Positions 53,801-62,792 of a DNA stretch of 64,000 bases are shown here, one piece after another. This DNA comes from CAIWHR01 sp963724975 (GTDB lineage Bacteria > Pseudomonadota > Gammaproteobacteria > Burkholderiales > Casimicrobiaceae). Location: assembly GCA_963724975.1 (NCBI GenBank), contig CAVRXB010000005.1:1054001-1118000 (forward strand), read 5' to 3'. Within the stretch, counting starts at the first letter, position 1. Every line of letters begins with the position of its first letter. A program made the position numbers and the translations under genes. The notes under the pieces were generated by a model. The model was not told the DNA's origin. It worked only from the letters and a program-made list of their open reading frames with translations, and searched no databases.

Positions 53801-54712
53801 TCAGGAGAGTCCGTCGTCGACAGGAACGTTTTCCGGTTCGAGCGCGAGACCGGACGCCTGCGCTTGCAGAACGATCAACTTGGCGAAGTCCTCGTCGCCC
53901 ATCCCGCGTCCGATCAGCGTTTGCACGATGTCGCGGGTTTGCGCCGCGAGCGGCATCGGCACGTCGAAGCGACGGCCGGCATCGAGCCCCAGGTCCAAAT
54001 CCTTGCGCAGGAGTTTCGGCGTGAACGTCACCTTGAAGTCGAGATTGACGAGCGCCGGAGTCTTGTAGCGCGAGAACGTCGATCCCATCACGCTCTGGTT
54101 CATGAAATCGAGGAACGCGTGACGCGGCACCCCCGCCTTCTGCGCAAGCACCGTTATCTCGGAGAGCGACTGGATGACCACACCCAGGAACACGTTGTGG
54201 CAGATCTTGACGATGCGCGCGAGCTCGCCTTCGCCGACGTAGCTCGCGGCGGGTCCGATCAGCCGTAGATAGGGTGCCGCGGCATCGAAAGCGGATCGCG
54301 GACCGGAGCAGACAAATGACAGACGTCCTGCCTTGATGACCTTCGCATTGCCCGAGACGGGGGCGGCCAGCATCTCGACGCCTCGCTTGGCGAGCAGCGC
54401 GCGCAGCGCCGCCGATCCTTCGAGCGATATCGACGAGCACTCGACGACCAATATCGGATTCCGGCCGCCGGACAGGAGCCCGGCAGGGCCGGCGATCACT
54501 TCGTTGACGTCGTCGTAGGTAGACACCATCACGAACACGATGTCGCACGCGGCAAGGTCGGCGAGCTTGCCGGCGATTTTTGCGCCGTATTGCGCGAGCG
54601 GCTCCGCTTTCGCGCGCGTCCGATTCCACACAGTGAGGTCGGCGCCGCCCTTCGCGAGACGCGCCGCCATTTCGTGGCCCATCCGGCCGATGCCGATCCA
54701 GCCCAATCTCAT
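53801..54712 (-). CDS. NAD(P)-dependent beta-hydroxyacid dehydrogenase-like protein
   Basis: A 303-residue member of the 3-hydroxyisobutyrate dehydrogenase family: GWIGIGRMGHEMAARLAKGG (dinucleotide loop), LAAPVSGNAKVIKAGRLSFVCSG (substrate loop, SGN instead of SGG), and catalytic Lys in ARIVKICHNVFLG. Probable role: NAD(P)-linked oxidation or reduction of a small hydroxy acid. It lies between the TctC and M24 genes, 29 bases before TctC, suggesting a shared catabolic operon. Confidence 0.88.
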   Translation of the reverse strand: MRLGWIGIGRMGHEMAARLAKGGADLTVWNRTRAKAEPLAQYGAKIAGKLADLAACDIVFVMVSTYDDVNEVIAGPAGLLSGGRNPILVVECSSISLEGSAALRALLAKRGVEMLAAPVSGNAKVIKAGRLSFVCSGPRSAFDAAAPYLRLIGPAASYVGEGELARIVKICHNVFLGVVIQSLSEITVLAQKAGVPRHAFLDFMNQSVMGSTFSRYKTPALVNLDFKVTFTPKLLRKDLDLGLDAGRRFDVPMPLAAQTRDIVQTLIGRGMGDEDFAKLIVLQAQASGLALEPENVPVDDGLS

Positions 54713-54796
54713 GTTGCGTCACCTCTTTCCGATTCGTTGTATCACGGATGTAGTTGCTGGAAATCCCGTGGGTCCGATGAACTGGGCGTCCTCGCA

Positions 54797-56104
54797 CTAG
54801 TCATACCGATTCGCGATCGGCAGCTCCTGCGCCGGATAGAGCGAAATCACCTTTGGCCCGTTCGGCGTCAGGATCACTTCTTCCTCGATGCGCGCGGCGG
54901 AGATGCCGTCGGTCGCCGGACAATACGTCTCGACAGCGAACACCATGCCGGCCTTGAGCTCGATGGGTTGCTTGAACGAATTCAATCGCGACACCAGTGG
55001 GCGCTCGTGGAGTCCGAGCCCCAACCCGTGGCAGAAGTTGAGACCGAACGCATCCATTTCGCTCGCAAATCCGATGTTCTCGGCGGTCGGCAGTGCCGCC
55101 GCGATCCGGTCGGACGATACGCCCGGCTTCAGCAGATCGATCGCAACGTCCATCCACTCACGCGCTTTCTTGTAGGCGTCGCGCTGCGCCGACGTCGCGA
55201 ATCCGACATTGAAAGTCCGGTAGTAACATGTGCGATAACCCATGTAAGACTGGATGACATCGAAGAATGCCTGGTCGCCGGGACGGATCAAACGGTCGGT
55301 GAAGTTGTGCGGATGCGGGCTGCAGCGCTCGCCCGAGATGGCATTGATTGCTTCCACGCAATCGCTGCCCATTTCGTACAGGCGCTTGGTCGCCAGCGCG
55401 ACGATCTCGTTTTCGCGCACGCCGGGCTTTAGCGCCTCCGCGATGTCCGTGTAGACACCGTCGACCATCGCCGCCGCCATGTTGAGGAGTGTGAGCTCGT
55501 CGATGTTCTTCACTTCGCGCGCCTGCAGGAGCGTCTGCTGGCCGTCGCGCACTTCGATCCCGAGTTTCTGCAGCTCGAAGAGCATCGGCGGTTCGACGAC
55601 ATCGAGGCCGAGCGGCAGGTCGGCGACACCTTCGTCCACCAGTAGCGCCTTGATCTCGCGCGCGGCGGCGCGGAAGAGCTCGATGTCCGCGCCGACGGCG
55701 CCACGAAGGCCGAGGAGTCCCGCGCGGCAATGATCGTGGTGCAGCCACGGCGCATGCAGCCGGTGATGCTTCGCCGCGGAGCCGAAATCCCAGATGTAAG
55801 GGTCGCCATTGCCGGTGAGCAGTGAATATCGCGTCAGCTTGTCGCGCGCCCACTCGCCGATGACGGTGCTCGTGATGTACCGGATGTTGTGCTGATCGAA
55901 GCACAGCAGCGCACCCAACCCCGAATTCGCGAGAGCTGCGCGCGTGCGCGCCAGTCGATAGTCGTGCAGCCGGCGAAAATCGACGCGCTCCTCGAAATCG
56001 ACCTGCGAATGGCCAGGCGACTGCAGCGGCCGGTCCCAACGGTGATGCGGATCGATGTCGTCCGGCCGGATGATCTTCGGCTCAGGTCTCTTCTTTCCGG
56101 CCAT
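54797..56104 (-). CDS. M24 (pita-bread) family protein, metal site altered
   Basis: A 435-residue protein with a creatinase-type N-terminal domain (about 40-190) and the C-terminal pita-bread domain. Metal-site positions: Asp is kept in AFFDVIQSYMGY, but the second Asp, normally in GYCSDMTRTF, is Cys in GYRTCYYRTF; His is kept in NFCHGLGLGLHERP, Glu in VFAVETYCP and Glu in RIEEEVIL. The loss of one of two bridging Asp residues is also seen in the non-metal enzyme creatinase. It is probably not an ordinary Xaa-Pro peptidase; a C-N hydrolase or lyase role is possible. Substrate unknown. Confidence 0.8.
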   Translation of the reverse strand: MAGKKRPEPKIIRPDDIDPHHRWDRPLQSPGHSQVDFEERVDFRRLHDYRLARTRAALANSGLGALLCFDQHNIRYITSTVIGEWARDKLTRYSLLTGNGDPYIWDFGSAAKHHRLHAPWLHHDHCRAGLLGLRGAVGADIELFRAAAREIKALLVDEGVADLPLGLDVVEPPMLFELQKLGIEVRDGQQTLLQAREVKNIDELTLLNMAAAMVDGVYTDIAEALKPGVRENEIVALATKRLYEMGSDCVEAINAISGERCSPHPHNFTDRLIRPGDQAFFDVIQSYMGYRTCYYRTFNVGFATSAQRDAYKKAREWMDVAIDLLKPGVSSDRIAAALPTAENIGFASEMDAFGLNFCHGLGLGLHERPLVSRLNSFKQPIELKAGMVFAVETYCPATDGISAARIEEEVILTPNGPKVISLYPAQELPIANRYD

Positions 56105-56125
56105 CGCGCTTTCTCCCGGGGCCGC

Positions 56126-57136
56126 TCAGCGCTTGCCGAACGCCTTGTCGTAATAGGTGAGATCGACGTATTTTGCCGGATCGGCGAGCGTCTTCTGCGG
56201 GATCCCGTATTTGCTGCGCAGCGCCAGCACGGTCCTGATGCCTTCGAGGTCGAGCGCGGCGTCGCGGGTGAATCCCCCTTTGTCGGCGACCAGCAGATCG
56301 TAAGACTGCTTGGCGAGCGCCGGCGTCATGTCGCGGATATTCGCGACGAGCATGGCTTCGACGATCGGACGGTTACCGCGGTCGTAGAGCCAGTCGATGC
56401 CGGCGCGGTACGCCCGGATAAAGCCGATCAGCTCCTTGTCGTGACCGGCCGCCCAGCTGCGCCGCGCGATGCCAACGGTCCCTTCGTAGGCGCCCAGCGA
56501 TTCCGCCGTGGCGAGCTGGTTAAAGCCGCGCTCGCGCAAGAGCAGCTCGAAGGGCGTGCGCAGCAGCGTCGCGTCGTGCTTGCCCGCGAGGAGCTCGCGG
56601 TATCGGTTTGCCGTTCCGCCGGCGCGCACGTAAGTCACGTCGGATTCCGCCACGCCATTGCGCGCGAGCAGCTCGCGGACGACGAACGCGTAGCCGGTGG
56701 TCATGGCGTCGACAGCGACGGTCTTGCCCTTGAGCTCGGAGAATTTTCTGATGGCGGGCACGGCGACAATTGACGCGAATCCGCTGTCGTTGCCGATAAA
56801 CGCGAAGAGGTCGGGACCCTCGGCAATCTTCGCCTCGCCCTGTCCTTCCTGATAGGCAACAAGGTTGTCGATGGCGGCGAGCGCGATCTCGAACCGGTCC
56901 TCGAGGAGCGAGGAGATGAGGTATGCCGATGACGGCGTCCAGGAAATCTGCACGCTGACGCCGTTTGCCTCGAACAAGCCCTGCCTTTGCGCCGCCCAAA
57001 CCGGCAGGTTCCAGCCGCCATCGAACGCGATGACGCGCAGCGGCGCGGGTGGCGGCGTCTGCGCAAATGTCGACGCGGCGATACCCACTGAAAGCATTGC
57101 GGCCGCGATCCGAAGGAAGCGCAACGGATATTGCAT
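56126..57136 (-). CDS. NMT1/THI5-like (SsuA/TauA-type) ABC substrate-binding protein
   Basis: A 336-residue receptor with a signal peptide (LRFLRIAAAMLSVGIAASTFAQ) and a type II binding fold. The start RVIAFDGGWNLPVWAAQRQGLFEANGVSVQISW, then SELKGKTVAVDAMTTGYAFVVRELLARNGV, is typical of aliphatic sulfonate/nitrate/pyrimidine-precursor receptors. No permease or ATPase gene is adjacent, so it is an orphan receptor here. ATG 57136 is preferred because GGGGAT sits 5 bases upstream; ATG 57142 is close by. Confidence 0.87.
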   Translation of the reverse strand: MQYPLRFLRIAAAMLSVGIAASTFAQTPPPAPLRVIAFDGGWNLPVWAAQRQGLFEANGVSVQISWTPSSAYLISSLLEDRFEIALAAIDNLVAYQEGQGEAKIAEGPDLFAFIGNDSGFASIVAVPAIRKFSELKGKTVAVDAMTTGYAFVVRELLARNGVAESDVTYVRAGGTANRYRELLAGKHDATLLRTPFELLLRERGFNQLATAESLGAYEGTVGIARRSWAAGHDKELIGFIRAYRAGIDWLYDRGNRPIVEAMLVANIRDMTPALAKQSYDLLVADKGGFTRDAALDLEGIRTVLALRSKYGIPQKTLADPAKYVDLTYYDKAFGKR

Positions 57137-57167
57137 CAGCATCCCCAAGACGGCACGATTCGCCACT

Positions 57168-58142
57168 TCACTGCAGGCGCGGCTTGCGCAGGAAATCGCG
57201 ACGATCGCCCGAGTGCACGCTGACTCGAAGGGGGGTGCCATCGCGCGCGAGCGTCAGCGCGACCTCGACGCCGGCCGGCCCTTTGGTCCAGATGGCCCGA
57301 TACATGTCCGCCAGCGTGGTCACGCGATGGTCGGCGACCGCGACAACCACATCGCTTGGCATGACCCCCGCCTTGTCCGCCGGTCCCTCCGACGCGAGAC
57401 CGTTGACGACGAGCCCGTTCGGCGTTTCCGCGGTGTACATGCCAAGCCACGGTCGTGCCGGGCCCGGGGTTCTTCCGGTGCGCAGGAGATCGTCGAGAAT
57501 CGGGACGAGAAGCTCGACCGGCACGAACATGTTGCCCTTCACGACATCGTCGCCCGCGGCCTCCTGCACGAGCAGCGAGCCGATTCCGACCAGCCGGCCA
57601 TCGTCGCCGACGAGTGCGGCTCCGCTCCATTCAGGGTGGGCGGGCGTGGCGAACAGTGCCTCCTCGAGCAAGTATTCCCAGTAACCGGCAAACTCGCGCT
57701 TTGCAAAAACGGTGGCTTTGAGCGCGTGCGCGCGGCCGCCGCTGCCCAGCACGAAAACGTCATCGCTGGGCGCGATGGTCGAAGCGCTTCCGCGCGCGAG
57801 CGCCGGCAGCCGCAACGGCCCGAGCGGCATCACGAGCCCGAACCCCGTCGCGAAGTCCAAAGCGACCGGATGCGCCGGCGTGACGGTGCCGTCGTTTGCC
57901 GTGAGCCAGATCGATTCGGCCTCGGTGATGAGATAGCCGATGGTCAGCACCAGGCCATCGTCCCCGATGACCACGCCACATCCGGTGCGTTCGGTGCCCA
58001 GGATCGGTGCGGTGAACGCGTCGTCCGGTATGTCGGCTCGTAACCCGACGACCGAGTCGAGCGCCGACTTGAGATCGAAACGCACCTCGCCCGGTGCGGG
58101 CTGCATATTGGAGGGAAAAGCCCAGCGGGTCGGCTCGGACAC
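57168..58142 (-). CDS. Trypsin-like plus PDZ protein, catalytic triad degenerate
   Basis: A 324-residue HtrA-like protein: a trypsin fold (about 45-215) and a PDZ domain (about 225-310, PWLGMYTAETPNGLVVNGLASEGPADKAGVMPSDVVVAV). The triad is largely lost: where HtrA has LTNAHVV it reads LTIGYLI (His to Tyr), where it has DPxTDLAVL it reads DFATGFGLV (Asp to Gly), and NSGGPL reads WSGAALV (Ser kept). No signal peptide is visible. It is probably a non-proteolytic binding protein or regulator. It lies upstream of the NMT1-like receptor gene. Confidence 0.82.
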   Translation of the reverse strand: MSEPTRWAFPSNMQPAPGEVRFDLKSALDSVVGLRADIPDDAFTAPILGTERTGCGVVIGDDGLVLTIGYLITEAESIWLTANDGTVTPAHPVALDFATGFGLVMPLGPLRLPALARGSASTIAPSDDVFVLGSGGRAHALKATVFAKREFAGYWEYLLEEALFATPAHPEWSGAALVGDDGRLVGIGSLLVQEAAGDDVVKGNMFVPVELLVPILDDLLRTGRTPGPARPWLGMYTAETPNGLVVNGLASEGPADKAGVMPSDVVVAVADHRVTTLADMYRAIWTKGPAGVEVALTLARDGTPLRVSVHSGDRRDFLRKPRLQ

Positions 58143-58232
58143 GTTACGCGAATGGCAGATGCGGGCTTTCGCGCCCGCTACATCGGCATGTTACGCGAGC
58201 GCGCGCCCGCCGGCGCAAGTCGCTGCGGCAAT

Positions 58233-58592
58233 CTAGGCCGCGTTTCCGTCCCAATAGAGCTCGATCGCGTATCCGTCGGGATCGCGGCAACGGAACGAGG
58301 CGAAGGTCGCGTCTTCGTACAGCGGTTTTGCGATCGGTACCTGCGCGGCCTTCATCCGGCCGAGAAGATCGCGCAGCGCCGCCGCGGAGGAAAGGCGAAT
58401 CCCGAAATGAAACCACGCGGGCAGCGGCGCCGGGTCGTCGTCGTGCATCAGCGCAAGCAGGAAATCGCGCCGGCCGCTTAGAAACGTGATGTCGTCTTCC
58501 TCGCGCCGAACCTTGAGGCCAAACCAATGCTGATAAAAATCGGCCGCACGCGGCCGGTCGCGGACGTGAAGATGCAGGTGGGAGATGTCCAT
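58233..58592 (-). CDS. VOC family protein (glyoxalase/dioxygenase-like)
   Basis: A 119-residue single vicinal-oxygen-chelate protein of two beta-alpha-beta-beta-beta units. Likely metal ligands are His in ISHLHLHVRD, His in AWFHFGIRL, and Glu in DGYAIELYWDG. A GGAAGG site lies just before ATG 58592. It follows the MSOX-like gene by 20 bases, so it probably acts in the same pathway as the imported amine; exact reaction unknown. Confidence 0.88.
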   Translation of the reverse strand: MDISHLHLHVRDRPRAADFYQHWFGLKVRREEDDITFLSGRRDFLLALMHDDDPAPLPAWFHFGIRLSSAAALRDLLGRMKAAQVPIAKPLYEDATFASFRCRDPDGYAIELYWDGNAA

Positions 58593-58612
58593 CAAAATTC
58601 CTTCCGTGGAGA

Positions 58613-59794
58613 TCAGGGTGGAGGCGACGGCGCGAAGCGCGAGAGCCTGAACGGCTGGAAGCCAAGAGGTAACGCGCCGTCGTCCGCCCAGGCGGCAGCC
58701 GCCTCGCCGACGGCCGGCGAGTGCTTGAAACCATGGCCGGAGCACGGTGCGACGATGAGCACACGATCCGAGTCTGGATGACGATCGATGACAAACCCGA
58801 AATCGGCCGTCACCGTGTAGAGGCACGAGACGATCTTCACGCAACGGGGCGCAAGCCCCCGAAGGAAGGGCGCGACGAGATCGGCGTGAACGGCGGCGAT
58901 GTCCGCGACCGACCCCGGCCCATCGGGCGCATCGGCGGTGGTTTCGATCTCGAACTGCTCGGTGCCGACTTTCACGCCCCCGCGCGGGCCGTCGAGCGCG
59001 GGAAAGCCGTAAAAACCGTGCGGCCGTCCTTGCAGCTCCCAGATGAAAATCGGCAACGCGGCGGGAAGGAAGGGCGCTGGATCACCCTCGATGTCGAACC
59101 AGTAGATCTGCTGTCGATAAACCTTGAAATGCCGCGCAAGTCTTGCGTCGACGAGTGTCGGAAGCCAGGCTCCGGCAGCGACAATCAGCCGCTCCGCTGC
59201 GTATCGACCGCTGTCCGTGACGACCGTTACGCCACGCGCGATGGCATCGAAGTCGGTGACTCTTTCATTGCGGCGGATTTCCGCACCGTTGCGCTGCGCC
59301 GTTTCGAGGTGCGCGCTGATGCACGCCTCGGGCCGCAGAAATCCGGCCGCCGGCTCGAAGTATCCGTACTCGTCGTTTGCGACCCTGAAGACAGGAAAAC
59401 GTCGCCGGATCGTCGCGGCGTCGAGGACTTCGTGGGGGACTCCGTGGTCCCGCGCCGCGGCGAGCGTGTTGGCGAAAAAATCGGGCACGTGCAGCACCGC
59501 GGACCGCGCGGCGCTCGAGATGAACAATCCGCCGTTTGCCGTCAGCAGTTGCGCCCCCGTTTCGCGCTCGAGCTCGCGCCATAGCGCATGCGAGCGCAGA
59601 GCAAGAGGCGTGTAATGCGCGCCTTCGCCGATCGCAAGTCGTGTTATCCGGGTGTCGCCGTGCGATGAACCTCGCGCATGCGGCGGCGAATGGCTATCGA
59701 TCCCGAGCACGGAGCGTCCGCGCTTTGCAAGATGATGGAGCGCCGCGCTGCCCATCGCACCCAGCCCGAGAACGATCGTGCCATACGTTTTCAT
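58613..59794 (-). CDS. Monomeric sarcosine oxidase/N-methyltryptophan oxidase family flavoprotein
   Basis: A 393-residue FAD amine oxidase. The FAD-binding start is YGTIVLGLGAMGSAALHHLAKRG, then HSPPHARGSSHGDTRITRLAIGEG, and the covalent-flavin cysteine region reads APCSGHGFKHSPAVGEA near the C terminus, where MSOX and SolA have Cys linked to FAD. It would oxidise an N-methyl amino acid or related secondary amine with oxygen, releasing hydrogen peroxide. It is 46 bases after potC on the same strand, linking import and oxidation. Confidence 0.9.
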   Translation of the reverse strand: MKTYGTIVLGLGAMGSAALHHLAKRGRSVLGIDSHSPPHARGSSHGDTRITRLAIGEGAHYTPLALRSHALWRELERETGAQLLTANGGLFISSAARSAVLHVPDFFANTLAAARDHGVPHEVLDAATIRRRFPVFRVANDEYGYFEPAAGFLRPEACISAHLETAQRNGAEIRRNERVTDFDAIARGVTVVTDSGRYAAERLIVAAGAWLPTLVDARLARHFKVYRQQIYWFDIEGDPAPFLPAALPIFIWELQGRPHGFYGFPALDGPRGGVKVGTEQFEIETTADAPDGPGSVADIAAVHADLVAPFLRGLAPRCVKIVSCLYTVTADFGFVIDRHPDSDRVLIVAPCSGHGFKHSPAVGEAAAAWADDGALPLGFQPFRLSRFAPSPPP

Positions 59795-59840
59795 CGCTCG
59801 GTAAGACACCCATCTTCTATCGGCGAGGCGACCACGGGAA

Positions 59841-60707
59841 TCAGCGCCTGTCGTGACCAGCCGCCGGTCGCCTCATCATTGCCAACGCGAGCAGCGCCGA
59901 GGCGACCATCAGGAAAAGGCTCACCGCATTGAGCACCGGGCTTGCCCCTTCGCGCATCCTGCCGTACATCATGATCGTCAGCGGGGGGTCGGAGCCGACC
60001 AGCATCAGCGTCGTGTTGAAATTCTCGAAGGACATCAGGAACGCGATTGCGGCGGCCCCGATCAGCGCCGGCTTCAGGTAGGGAAGCGTCACCGTCCGGA
60101 GCACGGCTGCGCGGGTGGCGCCCAGATTGAGCGCCGCCTCCTCGAGCGCAATATCGAATCGCTTCAGCCGCGCGGCGATCATAAGCGTCGCTATGGCCAC
60201 GATGAAGGAAAACTGACCGGCGACCACCAACGGCAATCCAGGACGCAGAAATTCCAGCTCGAGACCGAACATGTCGTCGGCAAGCCGCGCGAGTCGGCTC
60301 GCGAACGCGAGGATCGAGATGCCCAGGATTACGCCGGGAATGACCAGCGGTGTCAGCATGGCGAGCGAGAGCATCGTCTTGCCACGAAAACGCGCACGCT
60401 CCAGGAGAAACGCGTTCGCGGTTCCGGCAGCCACCGCGAGCACCGTTACCCATACCGCGACCACGACACTCGTCCAGATCGACGACAGTAGCGCCCGGTC
60501 CGCGAAAAGCCCGACACGTCCGCGCGGCGCGTTTCCGACGAACCAGTCGAGCGTTGCCCCGCGCCACGGCGGCGCGGGATAGTTGGCGTCGTTGAACGCG
60601 AATAGGGCGACGACCGCGAGCGGAAGGAACAGGAACAGGAAGAACGCCGCCACATAGCCGGCCGTGGCGTAACGCTCGAACCATCCGCGCGGCAGCGATG
60701 GAATCAT
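59841..60707 (-). CDS. potC: Spermidine/putrescine-type ABC permease (PotC-like)
   Basis: A 288-residue permease with the binding-protein-dependent transport signature (EEAALNLGATRAAVLRTVTLPYLKPALIGAAAIAFLMSFENF), six expected helices and an N-terminal FFLFLFLPLAVVALFAFNDA. ATG 60707 overlaps the potB stop by 4 bases (ATGA). Confidence 0.92.
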   Translation of the reverse strand: MIPSLPRGWFERYATAGYVAAFFLFLFLPLAVVALFAFNDANYPAPPWRGATLDWFVGNAPRGRVGLFADRALLSSIWTSVVVAVWVTVLAVAAGTANAFLLERARFRGKTMLSLAMLTPLVIPGVILGISILAFASRLARLADDMFGLELEFLRPGLPLVVAGQFSFIVAIATLMIAARLKRFDIALEEAALNLGATRAAVLRTVTLPYLKPALIGAAAIAFLMSFENFNTTLMLVGSDPPLTIMMYGRMREGASPVLNAVSLFLMVASALLALAMMRRPAAGHDRR

Positions 60708-61606
60708 GAGCGGCGCATCACGTCGGCAAAACGCTGGCCGGTGAGCTTCAATCCGAACCAGACGATCGCGGTGGAAAGTCCCAGCAACAGGAAACCGAAC
60801 GCGGCACCCTGCTCCCAGTTGAACCGCGTGATGAACTGCGTGTAGATGGCCTCGGTAAACCAAAGCGAATTCTTGCCGCCCAACAGCGTCGGGGTGAGGT
60901 AATTGCCGAGCGTCAGCATGAATACGACGATCGCCCCCGCGGCAATTCCGGGTGCGGCGTGCGGAATCACGATCTGGCGCAGGATCGACCACCCGCTGCC
61001 GCCGAGATCGTATGCCGCTTCGATCAGCGAATCGTCGAGCGTCTCAAGTGCATTGACGAGCGGCACGACCATGAACAGCATCGACGTGTAGACGAGGCCG
61101 ACCAGGATCGTCGCGTCGTGGTAGAGGAGCTCGATGGGGACCGCGGTAAGGCCGATGTCGACAAGCAGTCGCGGTATCACACCGGACTCGCGCAGCAGAA
61201 TCATCCATCCCAGCGTGCGCACGGTTTCACTCACCCAAAACGGAATCAGGCAGAGCACGAACAGGATGGATTTCGAGCGGCCTTTGGCGATCTTGGCGAT
61301 GTACCACGCAACGGGAAAGGCGATCGCGAGCGTGCACGCTGTGGCGACGATCGACATCATCGCGGTGCGGACGAACGTGTGCCAATAGAGCGGCTCTTCG
61401 AAGAATGTGCGGTACTGCGCGAGGCTCCATTCGAAGATCCGCGGCGCGACTCGCGCGCGCAGCGACAGCACCGCCAGTTCGACATGCGGCAGCACGATCA
61501 GCCCGACGAGCCAAATCAGGGCCGGGGCGAGCAGAAGCAGCAGGGCGAGTCGGCTGCGCGGTGCGGCGAGGGGGATGCTCGCGTTGACAGGCGGAGCGGC
61601 CGTCAT
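60704..61606 (-). CDS. potB: Spermidine/putrescine-type ABC permease (PotB-like)
   Basis: A 300-residue permease with six expected helices and the EAA-type coupling loop DSLIEAAYDLGGSGWSILRQIVIPHAAPGIAAGAIVVFMLTLGNYLTP. ATG 61606 overlaps the potA stop (ATGA), so synthesis is coupled. An in-frame start seven codons upstream lies within potA and is less likely. Confidence 0.92.
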   Translation of the reverse strand: MTAAPPVNASIPLAAPRSRLALLLLLAPALIWLVGLIVLPHVELAVLSLRARVAPRIFEWSLAQYRTFFEEPLYWHTFVRTAMMSIVATACTLAIAFPVAWYIAKIAKGRSKSILFVLCLIPFWVSETVRTLGWMILLRESGVIPRLLVDIGLTAVPIELLYHDATILVGLVYTSMLFMVVPLVNALETLDDSLIEAAYDLGGSGWSILRQIVIPHAAPGIAAGAIVVFMLTLGNYLTPTLLGGKNSLWFTEAIYTQFITRFNWEQGAAFGFLLLGLSTAIVWFGLKLTGQRFADVMRRS

Positions 61607-62700
61607 GGCGTCGCTAATCGAAAGCACACGCCACGCGCGGGCTCGAAACCGAATTGGATGTGGTCGCCGGGAGCGAGGTCGGAGAAGGTTCCGGTTTGCG
61701 GCAAGGCAACGCGGACGCTGAGCCGCGAGGTCGTCTCGCGCAGGAGTACCGCAGAGTTGGCGCCGTCGAAGAGCAGGCTCTCCACCTCGCCGCCGAAGTG
61801 GGGCATCGATGCAGGCAGCGACGCCTCGGTGCGAGCGAGAACGATGGACTCCGGCCGCACAAACGCCGCAGCAGCGTCACCCGGTGCGAGTGCACCCTCG
61901 CGTCGCGAACGCAGACCGAGACCGGCGGCAGTCACTATTTCCGCGATGTCACCGTCGACACGCCGGACCTTGCCTTCAATGCGATTATTCTCGCCGACGA
62001 ACGACGCGACGAACGGCGTGGACGGGTGGTAGTAGAGCGCCTGCGGCGTCCCAACCTGCTCGAAGCGGCCGGCGTTCATCACCGCGACATGGTCGGAAAG
62101 GACGAGCGCCTCCGACTGGTCATGCGTGATGTAGACGAACGTCGTGCCGAAGCTTGCCTGCAGCTCCTTTAACTCGATCTTCATGTGCTCGCGCAGCTTC
62201 AAGTCGAGCGCGCCGAGCGGTTCGTCCAGCAGCAACAGCGTCGGCTCCAGCACGAGACTCCGCGCGATCGCCACGCGCTGCTTCTGTCCGCCGGAGAGCT
62301 GGTCGACGCGCTTTTCCTGCGCGCCCGGGAGGCCTACGCGTTCCAGCATAGCCGCCACTTTGCGCCGGGTTTCGTCGCGCGCGATACCGCGGCGCTCGAG
62401 CCCGTAACCCACGTTGTCTCCGACCGACATCATCGGGAACAGCGCGAGGTGCTGGAACACCATGTTGACGGGACGCCGGTTGGGCGGCACGCCGCGCATC
62501 GATGCACCCCCGATGCGCACGTCGCCTTCGTCGGGCGCGATAAAGCCCGCAATCATGCGCAGGAGCGTCGTCTTGCCGCAGCCCGACGGGCCGAGAATGG
62601 AAAAGAAACTGCCGTGCGCGACCTCGAGCGACAACGCGGAGACCGCCGCTGTCGCGCCGTAACGCTTGCTGACGCGGTCGACCTCGAGATCCTGGGCCAT
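61603..62700 (-). CDS. potA: Spermidine/putrescine-type ABC ATPase (PotA-like)
   Basis: A 365-residue ATPase with Walker A GPSGCGKTT, signature LSGGQKQRVAIARSL, Walker B LLLLDEPLGALD and a C-terminal TOBE domain (about 280-355). It energises the PotBC permease. It follows the potD stop by 92 bases. Confidence 0.94.
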   Translation of the reverse strand: MAQDLEVDRVSKRYGATAAVSALSLEVAHGSFFSILGPSGCGKTTLLRMIAGFIAPDEGDVRIGGASMRGVPPNRRPVNMVFQHLALFPMMSVGDNVGYGLERRGIARDETRRKVAAMLERVGLPGAQEKRVDQLSGGQKQRVAIARSLVLEPTLLLLDEPLGALDLKLREHMKIELKELQASFGTTFVYITHDQSEALVLSDHVAVMNAGRFEQVGTPQALYYHPSTPFVASFVGENNRIEGKVRRVDGDIAEIVTAAGLGLRSRREGALAPGDAAAAFVRPESIVLARTEASLPASMPHFGGEVESLLFDGANSAVLLRETTSRLSVRVALPQTGTFSDLAPGDHIQFGFEPARGVCFRLATP

Positions 62701-62792
62701 CGGGCGAGCCGGTGCGCGCGACGGTTCCGGGCGCGTGCGGAATCAGCGGCGCAGGAACCAGGGATGCATTCCTGCTCCGACTCGCGCAATAC

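Noticed and set aside
53772..54797. In-frame upstream extension of the TctC-like receptor through the dehydrogenase gene
   Set aside because: A clear signal peptide and ribosome site at 53771 set the start; the upstream part is Arg-rich and is the dehydrogenase read in a wrong frame.
54797..56104. M24 protein as a DMSP lyase of the DddP type
   Set aside because: There is some likeness in the N-terminal domain, but DddP keeps the second Asp metal ligand, which is Cys here, and no DMSP genes are nearby.
54797..59794. Creatine pathway (creatinase plus sarcosine oxidase) from the M24 and MSOX-like genes
   Set aside because: The M24 protein keeps the first metal Asp, which creatinase lacks, and the genes lie in two separate groups about 2.5 kb apart; not enough to claim it.
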